A stretch of DNA of 64,000 nucleotides from an uncultured Clostridium sp. (GCA_900547035.1 URFM01000003.1:1-64000), one strand, 5' to 3'; positions 33,732-42,958 are shown, counted from the first letter of the stretch. The notes: generated from the sequence alone by a model not told the origin. A program made the numbers and translations.

Positions 33732-35006
33732 ATGATCCTTCTTTTAATCATTGCCGATGATTTTACCGGCGCTCTGGACACCGGCGTACAATTCGCGGCC
33801 TGCGGCATTCCCACCAGGGTTGTGGTTGACCCTGAGATTGATTTTGCCTCTATTCACGCGAAGGTACTGGTGGTAGATACGGAAACCCGCCATCTTCCCG
33901 CCGGACAAGCCTACGAAATCGTTTCAAAACTAACCAGACGGGCCTGCGCGGCCGGCGTCTCCTTTATCTACAAAAAAACCGACTCTGCCCTCCGGGGAAA
34001 TATCGGAGCCGAGTTGGCCGCTGTCTTAAAAGCCAGCGGCAGAAAGCAGCTTCCCTTTCTTCCGGCGTTCCCCCAGATGAATCGCCTGACGCAAAACGGC
34101 GTTCACTACATCGACGGAGCGCCCGTTACCGAAAGCCCCTTTGGCAAAGATCCCTTCGAGCCGGTCCGCCACAGCGCCGTTGCCAGTCTGATCGCTTCTC
34201 AAACCGATCTGCCGGCTAAAAGTTATCCGGCCTTAAACGATCATGAATCGGCGCCCGATGAAGCGGGTATCCTGATCTTTGATGCCGCCAGTGTAGAAGA
34301 CCTGGCCCGAACCGGCCGTCAGCTGGCCCATCGGAACTTGTTGGCCGTATCTGCCGGCTGCGCCGGTTTTGGAGCTGTGCTTCCCGAGCTTTTGGGAATT
34401 GAAAAAGGCGAACCCGCCAAACTTCCCCGCCTGGATTCTAGGCTGTTAATCGTCTGCGGCAGCGTTAATCCCATCACCGTAGCTCAGATGGATTGGGCTC
34501 AAAAAGCGGGCTTTGCACGTCTTCGGCTAACACCTGAGCAGAAGCTTACTCCGGGCTACTGGCAGACCGGAGAAGGCCAGAAGCAGCTGGCCCTGATCGA
34601 TGAAATGCTGGCCGCCAATCCTTACTGCATCATCGAAACCAACGATGAGGGAGGGAATCAGCTGACCGCCGACTACGCCGCCCGGCTCGGCATTGATCTG
34701 GAAACCCTCCGTCAGAGGATCTCCGGAAGCCTGGGCAATCTGGTGGGCGGAATATTTGCCAGCCCTCATCTGGGGACCTTGCTGATGACCGGCGGCGACA
34801 CACTGCTTCAATGTATGAACTGCGTAGGCGTCAGCCAGCTGGAGCCCATCTGCGAGATGGAAAAGGGCGTGGTGCTGGCAAGCTTCACCTACAAAGGCTG
34901 CACCCGCCGTATCATTACCAAATCCGGCGGATTCGGCCAGGAAAGCCTGTTTACGGATCTGGCGCGGCGGATTCGCGGCGAGAGCGGACAGAGCCCGCTA
35001 AACTAA
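33732..35006 (+). CDS. four-carbon acid sugar kinase family protein (DUF1537)
   Basis: 424 aa. IIADDFTGALDTGVQFA at the N-terminus and KTDSALRGNIGAEL are hallmarks of the DUF1537 acid-sugar kinases (DtnK/LtnK/DenK/OtnK group); the C-terminal half holds the ATP-binding region (VCGSVNPITVAQMDWA, MTGGDTLLQCM). The family phosphorylates threonate, erythronate or 2-oxotetronate at O4. The PdxA four genes downstream would use the 4-phosphate. The ATG at 33732 is eight nt after AGGGAGGAG. First gene of a five-gene operon. Confidence 0.87.
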   Translation: MILLLIIADDFTGALDTGVQFAACGIPTRVVVDPEIDFASIHAKVLVVDTETRHLPAGQAYEIVSKLTRRACAAGVSFIYKKTDSALRGNIGAELAAVLKASGRKQLPFLPAFPQMNRLTQNGVHYIDGAPVTESPFGKDPFEPVRHSAVASLIASQTDLPAKSYPALNDHESAPDEAGILIFDAASVEDLARTGRQLAHRNLLAVSAGCAGFGAVLPELLGIEKGEPAKLPRLDSRLLIVCGSVNPITVAQMDWAQKAGFARLRLTPEQKLTPGYWQTGEGQKQLALIDEMLAANPYCIIETNDEGGNQLTADYAARLGIDLETLRQRISGSLGNLVGGIFASPHLGTLLMTGGDTLLQCMNCVGVSQLEPICEMEKGVVLASFTYKGCTRRIITKSGGFGQESLFTDLARRIRGESGQSPLN

Positions 35007-35034
35007 GAAAATTTTTATTGGAGGAGGAACCCAT

Positions 35035-36195
35035 ATGACATATCCCAAACTTCCCGGCCTGACCTGGGACGGAACGATCTATGAGAACGAGGAGATGGGC
35101 GATCTTGAGGCCCTGATCCCCAACGGCGGATTTCCTACCGCCCACGGCCCCGCCATGGTGGAGCTGCCTGACGGCTCTCTGCTCTGCTGCTGGTTTGCCG
35201 GCACCTACGAGGGGGACGCCGATGTCCACGTCATCTGCTCCCGCCTGCCCAAGGACGGAACCGCCTGGAGCGAGCCGGTAGATATTTCCGGCGATCCAAA
35301 GCGCAGCGAACAGAATCCCTCTCTCTTTAACGGCCCCGACGGAGCGGTATGGGCCATGTATACCGCTCAGCTGGACCGTCAGGAGGGCAAGTCCAACATG
35401 CAGTTCACCTCTGTGGTGCGCTGCCAGAAGAGCAACGACGGCGGCTTGACCTGGAGCCCCTATGAGACGGTATTCCCGGAGGAGGGAACCTTCTGCCGCC
35501 AGCCCATCCAGGTTCTGTCCAACGGGCGCTGGATTTTCTCCACATGGGTTTGCACCGACTCACCCAACGGGCTGTCTGGCGACCCCACCGTTTTCCGCAT
35601 TTCCGACGATCAGGGAAAGACCTGGCGCACCGTTGAGATGCCAAAGAGCAACGGCCATGTTCACGCTAATGTGGTGGAGTTAGAGCCGGGACATCTGGCT
35701 GCCTTCATGCGCAACCGCGAGGCCTACCGCATCCACAGAAGCGAGTCCTTCGACTACGGCGAGACCTGGAGCGAGCCAAAGCCCACTCCCCTGCCCAACA
35801 ACAACTCCAGCATCAGCGCTATCAAGCTGGCAAGCGGCAGACTGGCTATCGCCTACAATCCCACCTGCACGCCGGATCCTCAGCCCGGAAAGGCTGCCTG
35901 GCCGGGACTGCGCTGCCCGGTGGCTGTGGCCCTGTCCGAGGACGGCGGCCTGACCTTCCCCATCATCCGCTGGATGGAGCGGGGCGAAGGCTATATCGGC
36001 GATGAAAACAAGACCAACAACAAGCAGTACGAGTATCCTTTCATTATGCAGACAAAGGACGGCAATATTCACCTGGCCTACGCGGCCCGTACCCGTCAGG
36101 GCGTCAAGTACGTCCGTTTCACCGAGGCGGATATCCTGGGCGAAAAGAGAGAGCGGGTCGGCCTTTACGATCCCACCGCCGCCAAGTTCCGCTAA
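35035..36195 (+). CDS. cytosolic Asp-box beta-propeller (sialidase/BNR-like) protein
   Basis: 386 aa without a signal peptide. Four Asp-box motifs (SNDGGLTW, SDDQGKTW, SFDYGETW, SEDGGLTF) mark blades of a six-bladed propeller as in sialidases and related BNR proteins. The N-terminal GGFPTAHGPAMVELPDGSLL and SEQNPSLFNGPDG segments fit the BNR_2 type. A cytosolic location rules out a classical secreted sialidase. Inside this operon it is more likely to act on an imported uronic- or sugar-acid glycoside, or as a sugar-acid lyase or isomerase. Reaction unknown. Confidence 0.7.
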   Translation: MTYPKLPGLTWDGTIYENEEMGDLEALIPNGGFPTAHGPAMVELPDGSLLCCWFAGTYEGDADVHVICSRLPKDGTAWSEPVDISGDPKRSEQNPSLFNGPDGAVWAMYTAQLDRQEGKSNMQFTSVVRCQKSNDGGLTWSPYETVFPEEGTFCRQPIQVLSNGRWIFSTWVCTDSPNGLSGDPTVFRISDDQGKTWRTVEMPKSNGHVHANVVELEPGHLAAFMRNREAYRIHRSESFDYGETWSEPKPTPLPNNNSSISAIKLASGRLAIAYNPTCTPDPQPGKAAWPGLRCPVAVALSEDGGLTFPIIRWMERGEGYIGDENKTNNKQYEYPFIMQTKDGNIHLAYAARTRQGVKYVRFTEADILGEKRERVGLYDPTAAKFR

Positions 36196-36248
36196 GGAGC
36201 CGTCGGTTTTGAAGCGATTAAGTACATTATCAAGGAGGCGTTTTTCAC

Positions 36249-37412
36249 ATGCTTACAACTTATAATCTGAAAATGCCCCACGCCGTTTACGGCGGGGACA
36301 ATGCCATGGACAACATTACCGCCATTTTAAAGTCCAACGGTGTAAAGCGGGTGGCAATGTTCACCGACAAGGGCATCGAGGCCGCCGGCCTGTTTACCCT
36401 TCCCGAGGAAGCCGTTAAAGCCGCCGGAGCCGATTATTACGTGCTGGATGATCTTCCCGCAGAGCCCAGCTATATGGCGGTGCAGAAGCTGGTGGACGAG
36501 TTTAAGGCCAGCGGAGCCGACATGATCGTAGCCTGCGGCGGCGGAAGCGTTATGGATGCCGCCAAGCTGGCCAGCGTTCTGGTTACCGACGAGTACGGCG
36601 TAAAAGAGCTTTTGGACGAGCCGGGACGGGCGAAAAAATGCGTTCCTATCATCCTGATCCCCACCACAGCCGGAACAGGAGCAGAAGTTACCCCCAACGC
36701 CATTGTAGCGGTTCCGGAAAAGGAGCTGAAGGTAGGCATTGTAAACGAGAACATGATCGCTGATTACGTGATCCTGGATGCCCGCATGATCAAGAACCTG
36801 CCCAGAAAGATTGCGGCAGCCACCGGCGTAGACGCCCTGGCCCACTGCATCGAGTGCTTCACCAGCAACAAGGCCAACCCCTTCAGCGATCTCTACGCTC
36901 TTGAGGGACTGGACCTGATCTTAAACAACATCGAAAAGGCCTGCGATGATCCCGAGGCCATGACGGAAAAGAACCGCATGCAGATCGCCGCTTATTACGG
37001 CGGACTGGCTATCACCGCCAGCGGCACCACTGCCGTACACGCGTTGAGCTATCCTTTAGGCGGCAAATACCACATTGCCCACGGCGTATCCAACGCCATC
37101 CTGCTGGCTCCCGTAATGCGCTTTAACGAGCCCGCCTGCCAGGAGCGCTTTGCCGCCGCCTATGACCGCTGCTGCCACGATGAGGTAAAGACCTGCAAGA
37201 CCACAGCGGAAAAATCCGCCTGGATCATCAATCGTCTGGAGGAAATCGTAAAGCACCTGGATATTCCTACCAGCTTAAAGGAGTTCGGCGTTCCGGAAAG
37301 CGACCTGGAGAGCCTGGTGGAGGCCGGCATGCAGGTACAGAGACTGCTGGTCAATAATCCCCGCCCTGTAACGCCCGAGGATGCGAGAGCCCTTTACAAA
37401 GAAGTGCTGTAA
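36249..37412 (+). CDS. iron-containing alcohol dehydrogenase
   Basis: 387 aa. NAD site GGGSVMDAAK (about 98-107) and PTTAGTGAE; metal ligands in GVDALAHCIECF (Asp, His) and in HALSYPLGGKYHIAHGVSNA (two His). The family interconverts alcohols or hydroxy acids with aldehydes or ketones. In this operon it could reduce the aldehyde freed by the following aldolase. AAGGAGG precedes the start; codons are strongly biased as for a highly expressed gene. Confidence 0.88.
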   Translation: MLTTYNLKMPHAVYGGDNAMDNITAILKSNGVKRVAMFTDKGIEAAGLFTLPEEAVKAAGADYYVLDDLPAEPSYMAVQKLVDEFKASGADMIVACGGGSVMDAAKLASVLVTDEYGVKELLDEPGRAKKCVPIILIPTTAGTGAEVTPNAIVAVPEKELKVGIVNENMIADYVILDARMIKNLPRKIAAATGVDALAHCIECFTSNKANPFSDLYALEGLDLILNNIEKACDDPEAMTEKNRMQIAAYYGGLAITASGTTAVHALSYPLGGKYHIAHGVSNAILLAPVMRFNEPACQERFAAAYDRCCHDEVKTCKTTAEKSAWIINRLEEIVKHLDIPTSLKEFGVPESDLESLVEAGMQVQRLLVNNPRPVTPEDARALYKEVL

Positions 37413-37448
37413 CCATTTTTAATATAAAAAAACAGGAGGTTTCCCAAC

Positions 37449-38357
37449 ATGAAAGCAATCGAATTAAAAGGCATTATCCCCCCAATTATCACCCCCATGA
37501 ACGAGGATGAGACAATCAACACCGCTGAGCTGCGCCGCCAGGTAGACCGTCTGATCGAAGGCGGAGTTCACGCCCTGTTCCCCTTCGGAACCAACGGCGA
37601 AGGCTACATCCTGAACGCCCAGGAGAAGAAGCTGGTTCTGGAAACCGTAATCGACCAGGTAAACGGCCGCGTTCCCGTATACGCAGGCACCGGCTGCATT
37701 TCCACCAAGGAAACCATCGAGCAGAGCAAGATGGCCCAGGCAGCGGGAGCGGACGTTCTGTCCATCATCACCCCCAGCTTCGCAGCCGCCAGCCAGAACG
37801 AGCTGTATGAGCACTATAAGGCAGTAGCCGAGGCTGTTGACATGCCCATCGTGCTTTACAACATTCCCGCCCGTACCGGAAACGCTTTAGCTCCCGCCAC
37901 CGTTGCCCGTCTGGCCCAGATCGACAACATCGTTGGAGCCAAGGATTCCAGCGGAAACTTCACCAACATCCTGGGATACATTGACGCCGGCAATACCAAG
38001 CCAAACGGCAAGTTTTACACCCTGTCCGGAAATGACCAGCTGATCATCTGGACCCTCCTTGCAGGCGGCACCGGCGGAATCGCAGGCTGCGCCAACGTAT
38101 ATCCTCACACTATGGCTTCCATCTATGATCTGTACATGGAAGGCAAGATCGAGGAAGCTAAAGCAGCCAACGCAAGCATCCAGAGCTTCCGCAACTGCTT
38201 CAAGTACGGCAATCCCAATACCATCGTAAAGACCGCCGTTCGCCTCTTAGGCTACGAGGTAGGTCCCTGCCGTGCTCCCTTCAATCAGGTTCCGGAGGAA
38301 GGCATCGAGGCTCTGAAGAAGGTTCTGGCCGAGAACGAAGCCAAGGGCATGCACTAA
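37449..38357 (+). CDS. DapA/NAL-family aldolase (2-keto-3-deoxy acid type)
   Basis: 302-aa TIM-barrel Schiff-base lyase. Tyr137 in VLYNIPARTG and Lys165 in NIVGAKDSSGN are the catalytic pair; Arg142 is present; FGTNGEGYIL forms the pyruvate-binding loop. There is no lysine-synthesis context, so cleavage of a 2-keto-3-deoxy sugar acid to pyruvate and an aldehyde is more likely than dihydrodipicolinate synthesis. It sits between the Fe-alcohol dehydrogenase and PdxA. A paralogue occurs at 46 kb. Confidence 0.86.
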   Translation: MKAIELKGIIPPIITPMNEDETINTAELRRQVDRLIEGGVHALFPFGTNGEGYILNAQEKKLVLETVIDQVNGRVPVYAGTGCISTKETIEQSKMAQAAGADVLSIITPSFAAASQNELYEHYKAVAEAVDMPIVLYNIPARTGNALAPATVARLAQIDNIVGAKDSSGNFTNILGYIDAGNTKPNGKFYTLSGNDQLIIWTLLAGGTGGIAGCANVYPHTMASIYDLYMEGKIEEAKAANASIQSFRNCFKYGNPNTIVKTAVRLLGYEVGPCRAPFNQVPEEGIEALKKVLAENEAKGMH

Positions 38358-38376
38358 TAAGGGAGGCAACGACATC

Positions 38377-39447
38377 ATGAGTACAAAACCCATTGTAGGC
38401 ATCACCATGGGCGACCCGGCAGGAAACGGCCCGGAGATCACAGTTAAGGCATTGGCCCATAGGGATCTTTACGACCGCTGCCGTCCCATCGTTGTAGGCG
38501 ACGCCAAAATGATCCAGCAGGCCGTCCGTTTTGTGGGACGCCCGGATATCCAGGTTCACCGCTGTGAAAAGGTTTCCGATGCCCTCTTTACGCCGGGCAC
38601 CATCGATGTTCTCCACCTGGAGCTGATTCCCGATGTGGAGAAATTCCCGATCGGCCAGGTCAGCATTGAAGGCGGAAACGCCGCGTTCCAGTGTGTAAAG
38701 AAAGTCATCGAGCTGGCTCTGGCTGGCGAGGTGGACGCCACCTGCACCAACGCTTTAAATAAAGAGGCCATGAACAAGGCCCTGGAGCATTACCACGGAG
38801 AGCGTTCCGACGGCTACACCCATTTTGACGGCCACACGGAAATCTATGCTACCTACACCAAGACCAAGAAATACACCATGATGCTGGCCCACCATGACCT
38901 GCGTGTGGTTCACGTATCCACTCACGTTTCCCTGCGTGAGGCCTGCGACCGGGTAAAGAAAGCCCGGGTGCTGGAGGTCATCGAGATCGCCCACAAGGCC
39001 TGCAGGGACATGGGCATTGAAAATCCAAAGGTAGCGGTAGCGGGACTCAACCCCCACTGCGGCGAGAACGGCCTCTTCGGCACTGAGGAGATCGAGGAAA
39101 TCAAGCCCGCCATCGAGGCGGCCAAAGCCGAGGGCATCAACGCCATCGGCCCCATCCCGCCGGACAGCGTCTTCTCCGAGGCACTGGGCGGCTGGTATGA
39201 CATCGTGGTCTGCATGTACCACGACCAGGGACACATCCCCCTTAAAACCGTGGGCTTTGTCTACGACCGGGAGAAGCAGGCCTGGAAGGCTGTGGAGGGC
39301 GTCAACGTCACCTTGGGCCTTCCCATCATCCGCACCAGCGTAGACCACGGCACCGGCTTTGCCCTGGCAGGAAAAGGCACCAGCAATGAGCTGAGCCTGG
39401 TAAACGCCATTGATTACGCCATCCGGATGGCGAATGGGCGGAAATAA
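38377..39447 (+). CDS. pdxA2: PdxA-family 4-phospho-hydroxyacid dehydrogenase (PdxA2 type)
   Basis: 356 aa. GITMGDPAGNGPEITVKAL at the N-terminus, metal ligands in HFDGHTEIYA, STHVSLREAC and YHDQGHIPLKTVGF, and GLNPHCGENGLFG. Classical PdxA makes vitamin B6, but with a DUF1537 kinase the PdxA2 branch oxidises D-threonate 4-phosphate (or an epimer), which then decarboxylates to dihydroxyacetone phosphate. No other B6 gene is near. Last gene of the operon, followed by a terminator. Confidence 0.87.
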   Translation: MSTKPIVGITMGDPAGNGPEITVKALAHRDLYDRCRPIVVGDAKMIQQAVRFVGRPDIQVHRCEKVSDALFTPGTIDVLHLELIPDVEKFPIGQVSIEGGNAAFQCVKKVIELALAGEVDATCTNALNKEAMNKALEHYHGERSDGYTHFDGHTEIYATYTKTKKYTMMLAHHDLRVVHVSTHVSLREACDRVKKARVLEVIEIAHKACRDMGIENPKVAVAGLNPHCGENGLFGTEEIEEIKPAIEAAKAEGINAIGPIPPDSVFSEALGGWYDIVVCMYHDQGHIPLKTVGFVYDREKQAWKAVEGVNVTLGLPIIRTSVDHGTGFALAGKGTSNELSLVNAIDYAIRMANGRK

Positions 39448-39460
39448 TCGCTTAGATGCT

Positions 39461-39505
39461 AAAAATGTTCAGTGCGGCTGAAAATATGCCGCCCTGAACA
39501 TTTTT
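39461..39505. terminator. bidirectional terminator after pdxA2
   Basis: AAAAATGTTCAG and CTGAACATTTTT form a 12-bp stem with an inner GCGGC/GCCGC pair, with A/T runs on both sides. It ends the kinase-pdxA2 operon and also faces the convergent ATPase remnant. Confidence 0.85.
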
Positions 39506-39515
39506 CCGTTTTCTC

Positions 39516-40286
39516 TTAATTCATTAACCTTCGGTCCGCATGCTTCAGCGCCTGGCGAACCAACGTATTGGACGAGGTATTCACCCAATAGTTGTCCAGC
39601 GCCCCAGTCGCCGCATAGTTAAGCAGGGACCAGGGATTATACACTTCGATGCCGCCGAACTGATAGCCATCGTATTTCCTTTTCACTGTCTCATCCAAGG
39701 AATACCCATAAGCCGTCAAAAGCGCCTGAGCCTCCTGCTCCGTTACACCAAAACAGGACGCGTAAGCCGGATTCAGCACTGTATAAACCCTAGCATTATT
39801 GAACTGTGAAAAAATGCTCTCCTTAGCCACTCTCTGAACGCCGGTCAGCAGGGCTTGCCCCAGAAATTCATTTCCCTTCATGGCCGCCCCGTAAAAGTTG
39901 GAGAAAAAGCTGCCCATTTCTCCATGAATCCCTGCTTCATAGCTGCTCATAATGGGCTGATCGTATTCGTCGATCAAAAGAATTGGCGCGACCCCGTAAT
40001 ATTCCGCTACCACCCGGATTAAATCCGTCAGCGTAGATGAGAGATAGATATAAGAAATGTCCTGGCGCATCAGGTTCTCATACATTTCTTTAAAGCGCAC
40101 TGCGCTAAACCGGCTGTCGTCCAACTTTCCGGCAAATATTTCCCAATAGCGGCTGTATTCCTCCAGCAGGGCCTGCTTCAGCTGAACCGTCAGCTCTTCG
40201 GACGAATTTCCTTTGCAGTTTTTGAAGGTAAAATAAATCACCGGCCTGCTGTTGATCTGGGAATCAAGTGTTTTAATATGAAACAA
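39516..40286 (-). pseudogene. AAA-ATPase-like / DUF1703-type remnant
   Basis: The 257-codon frame matches the middle of the AAA-ATPase-like plus PD-(D/E)XK family: PVIYFTFKNCKGNSSEEL, then APILLIDEYDQPIMSSYEAG, then YDGYQFGGIEVYNPWSLLNY. The expected N-terminal part with the P-loop (IGVEDF, RPRRFGK) is missing; a stop lies seven codons before the TTG. The C-terminal nuclease part is also cut off at a terminator. Such genes are numerous and decay often in this group. It lies between two sugar-acid units without a functional link. Confidence 0.75.
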
Positions 40287-40395
40287 AATACACGCCTTTT
40301 CTCATTTAATGTTTTATTTTTGAACTTATTTCGTTCATATTTTTGAGTTTTTTCTCTTATGTTTCTAAATAGAACGCATATATGGCCTACTTTCC

Positions 40396-40424
40396 TTGTC
40401 TCCAATCCCAGCATCTTATATAAT
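40396..40424 (+). promoter_or_regulatory. sigma-A promoter of the SLC13 permease gene
   Basis: TTGTCT (40396-40401) and TATAAT (40419-40424) with a 17-bp spacer, 80 bp before the start. Upstream, TGAAC and GTTCA (about 40320-40340) form a short interrupted palindrome that could bind a regulator. Confidence 0.8.
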
Positions 40425-40504
40425 GAATATAAATTAAGGCCGAGCCAGTTTGTGCAACTTGCAGCTGCTCACAGGCGGCAGGCCAGGAAAGGTAGGAAAA
40501 TCAT

Positions 40505-41785
40505 ATGACAACCCAAATGATTATCGCACTTGGCATCACCATTTTTATGATCATCCTGATCATGATCGACAAGCTGCCCTTCGGATCTGTGCCCCTGCTG
40601 GCCTGTCTTCTGCTTGTGATCTTTGGTATTGCCGACATCAAGGCGGCTTTCGCCGGATTCTCCAACTCAACCATCGTCATGCTGGCTGAATTCATGGCCA
40701 TCATTGCGGCCCTCCAGAAGACAAGCTTCATAGCGGCCTTCAAACGCACCATGTTTAAGATGGCGGAAAAAGGCGGTTTTAAAGCGTTCCTTCTGCTGAT
40801 CCTTATCGTTATGTTAGGCTGCAGCCTCTTCGGAACAGGCTCCACCGCTTACTACGTAATGGTAATCGGATTGCTGTCCACCATGCCTTACACCAAGAAA
40901 CTGCCTCCCTCTAAGGTAGTTATGACCGCCGGCTTTGCCGCGAACCATCCCCTGCTTCCCTTTAACACTGCCTTACAGTACGGAATCGTAATCGCGGTAT
41001 TAGGAAGCGCCGGCCTCACGGCAAATGTTCCGGTAGCGAAGTTTGCTGTTGTAAACTTCTTCCTCTCCATGGGCTTTTTGCTAAACTGCGTCATCCAGTA
41101 CAAGCTGCTGCCTGACCACGACATCAAGGCCACCGAGGATGCCAAGCAGGTACAGGCTGCTACCGAAGGTTCCTCCCTGACCAAGACTCAGGAGTACATT
41201 ACCTACATCGTATTTGTAATTGCCGTTGCCGGAATGCTTCTTCAGAGCTCCATCGGCGACGCTGGATACGCCATCGCCGGACTGTCCGTAGCAGTGATCC
41301 TGATCAGCGGCGTAATGGATTTCAACGAGATCCGTAACTCCATCAGCGCCCCCATCATCCTGATGTCCGCCGGTGTAATCGGCGTAGCGGATGCCCTGGG
41401 CGCAACTGGACTGACCGACCTGGTAGGAACCACCGTGGCAACCGCCCTGGGAACCAATGTAAATCCCTTCATCCTGATCCTGGTATTCTGTATCCTGACC
41501 AGCGTACTGGCAACCCTGACCGGATCCACCATCGGAACCGTTTACATTTTCGCTCCTCTGGCCATTGCCACCTGCTCCAAGATGGGTCTGGATCCCACAG
41601 CAGCAGCCTGCGCGATCGTAATCTCCGGATGGTGCGGACATTTCCTTCCCATCGACGGCATGCCTGCTATGGTAATGGGCGTTGGAAACTACAATATCTG
41701 GGAATTCTGTAAATTTACAGTTCCCCAGTATTTCATCCGTCTGCTGGCGCTGACCGCCGGAGCACTGATCATGTTCCCAATGTAA
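40505..41785 (+). CDS. SLC13-family sugar-acid/dicarboxylate permease
   Basis: 426-aa membrane protein with about 12 helices. Two matching loops, FGTGSTAYYVMVIGLLSTMP and ATLTGSTIGTVYIFAPLAIA, with FAANHPLLPFNTALQYG, fit the ion-transporter/DASS superfamily. Placed between the kinase-pdxA2 and garR units under its own strong promoter, it is the best candidate importer for the acids those units degrade. Exact substrate open. Confidence 0.82.
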   Translation: MTTQMIIALGITIFMIILIMIDKLPFGSVPLLACLLLVIFGIADIKAAFAGFSNSTIVMLAEFMAIIAALQKTSFIAAFKRTMFKMAEKGGFKAFLLLILIVMLGCSLFGTGSTAYYVMVIGLLSTMPYTKKLPPSKVVMTAGFAANHPLLPFNTALQYGIVIAVLGSAGLTANVPVAKFAVVNFFLSMGFLLNCVIQYKLLPDHDIKATEDAKQVQAATEGSSLTKTQEYITYIVFVIAVAGMLLQSSIGDAGYAIAGLSVAVILISGVMDFNEIRNSISAPIILMSAGVIGVADALGATGLTDLVGTTVATALGTNVNPFILILVFCILTSVLATLTGSTIGTVYIFAPLAIATCSKMGLDPTAAACAIVISGWCGHFLPIDGMPAMVMGVGNYNIWEFCKFTVPQYFIRLLALTAGALIMFPM

Positions 41786-41832
41786 GCCGGCATAAAAATG
41801 CACCCCAGTACAGTAACCCCTGTACATTTATA

Positions 41833-41873
41833 ACAGCCGCCGGCAAATGGACTTCCCATCTCCCGGCGGCTGT
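41833..41873 (+). other. hairpin after the permease gene
   Basis: ACAGCCGCCGG and CCGGCGGCTGT form a perfect 11-bp stem with a 19-nt loop. It is followed by GCTAATATA rather than a T-run, so it may stabilise the permease mRNA end or terminate weakly before the VOC gene. Confidence 0.55.
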
Positions 41874-41931
41874 GCTAATATATAAGCGAGAGCTTCTCAT
41901 AATACAATTTTAAAGGAAAGAGGTAAAAACT

Positions 41932-42279
41932 ATGAGCTGCAAATTCGAACTGGAACACATCGGCATCAATCAGGCAAACGCGGATGAGGCCGCAAAGCTG
42001 GCGGAGCAGTTAAGCGGCATGTTTAATCTGGCCCCCAAGCACGGCAACAAATCCGAGTTCGCAGGCCCCTACTTTGAGTGCATGAAGTCCCCCTTCTTAG
42101 GAACCAACGGACACATCGCCATGAGGACCCCGGATCTGGCTGCCGCCATGGAAGAGCTGAAGGAAAAGGGATATTCCTTTAACATGGATACCGCCGCTTA
42201 CAACGAGGACGGCTCTATCAAGAACGTATATCTGGCCGGAGAGTTTGGCGGATTTGCCATTCATATCATGCAGAAGTAA
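41932..42279 (+). CDS. VOC-family protein (KDPG-aldolase companion type)
   Basis: 115 aa: FELEHIGINQANADEAAKLA, then GNKSEFAGPYFECMKSPFLG, GTNGHIAMRTPDLAAAMEEL and GEFGGFAIHIMQK. In many Clostridia this exact type of domain is fused to the C-terminus of 2-keto-4-hydroxyglutarate/KDPG aldolase; here it stands alone. One VOC module is seen, so it would need to dimerise to form a metal site. A role in handling a keto-deoxy acid is likely but unproven. Confidence 0.75.
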   Translation: MSCKFELEHIGINQANADEAAKLAEQLSGMFNLAPKHGNKSEFAGPYFECMKSPFLGTNGHIAMRTPDLAAAMEELKEKGYSFNMDTAAYNEDGSIKNVYLAGEFGGFAIHIMQK

Positions 42280-42305
42280 TTGCCATCGAAAAACAGAACA
42301 CGAGC

Positions 42306-42358
42306 AAGGGCTGCTGCCGGACCTTTTGAAGGTTTTTGGCAGGACAGCCCTTATTTTT
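42306..42358. terminator. terminator between VOC and MBL genes
   Basis: AAGGGCTG and CAGCCCTT form an 8-bp stem extended by TGCC/GGCA, followed on the plus strand by ATTTTTATC. It serves the VOC gene and perhaps also the convergent MBL gene. Confidence 0.8.
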
Positions 42359-42364
42359 ATCTCT

Positions 42365-42958
42365 TTACCAGCAGATCGTCTCCCCAGGCTCTACAATCAC
42401 TCTTCCCTCAGCTTGGAACTCCTCCGCTGCAGCCCGGTCAAAGAGAGCCCCCGGCATCATGTGGACGGGAACCGAATGTACTGCCTCGATCAGGGCCGCG
42501 CATTGGGAAGCCTCCTTCGGGCCCATATTGTAGACGCCGTCAATGGGCAGAAAGGCGTAGTTCAGCTTTTCCCCCGGCAGTTCCTTCTCCATGGCCTCCG
42601 TGCGGGAGGTGTCGCAGGCAAAGTAAAGCTTCTTTCCATCCATCTCCACAAGAAATCCCACGCACTGATCCTTGGGGTGATTCTTGTTGTAGGCTTCCGT
42701 TCCCCGGATTTTCACGCCCTGCTCACAGAACTCCTGGTAGACACCGTCTTTCAGGAAATCTCCCGCCCGCAGGATTCTTCCGCCCTCCTTTAAGGTCACC
42801 AATCCCACCTCGTTGTGGTCATGGTGCTCATGAGATACCAACACCAGATCCGCTGGACGGTCATAGCCATCCCCGGCGAAGGGATCCACATAGATCACCG
42901 CGCCCCCCGATGTGGTCAAACGAAAGCTTCCGTGTCCCTGATACAGAATCTCTGCCAT
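42365..42958 (-). CDS. metallo-beta-lactamase-fold hydrolase (UlaG-like)
   Basis: 197 aa. Metal site SHEHHDHNEVG after the ADLVLVS strand; later strands KLYFACDTSRTEAMEKEL and AFLPIDGVYNMGPKEA with the terminal metal ligand region PVHMMPG. The short size and GSFRLTTSGGAVIYVDPFAG start resemble the UlaG/YtkL group, which hydrolyses lactones or phosphodiesters. A sugar-acid lactonase would suit the neighbourhood, but this is inference. The ATG at 42958 is seven nt after AGGGAGG. Confidence 0.78.
   Translation of the reverse strand: MAEILYQGHGSFRLTTSGGAVIYVDPFAGDGYDRPADLVLVSHEHHDHNEVGLVTLKEGGRILRAGDFLKDGVYQEFCEQGVKIRGTEAYNKNHPKDQCVGFLVEMDGKKLYFACDTSRTEAMEKELPGEKLNYAFLPIDGVYNMGPKEASQCAALIEAVHSVPVHMMPGALFDRAAAEEFQAEGRVIVEPGETICW

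Noticed and set aside
35035..36195. Secreted sialidase for host glycans
   Set aside because: No signal peptide, and no sialic-acid catabolic genes (nanA, nanE, nanK) accompany it; the DapA-type gene nearby is not clearly NanA.
38377..39447. PdxA as a vitamin B6 biosynthesis gene
   Set aside because: No pdxJ or pdxB is nearby and the partner is a DUF1537 kinase, which favours the PdxA2 catabolic role.
39516..40286. Transposase or phage gene at the junction of two sugar-acid units
   Set aside because: The motifs are of the AAA-ATPase-like/DUF1703 family, not a transposase; no terminal repeats or target duplication seen.
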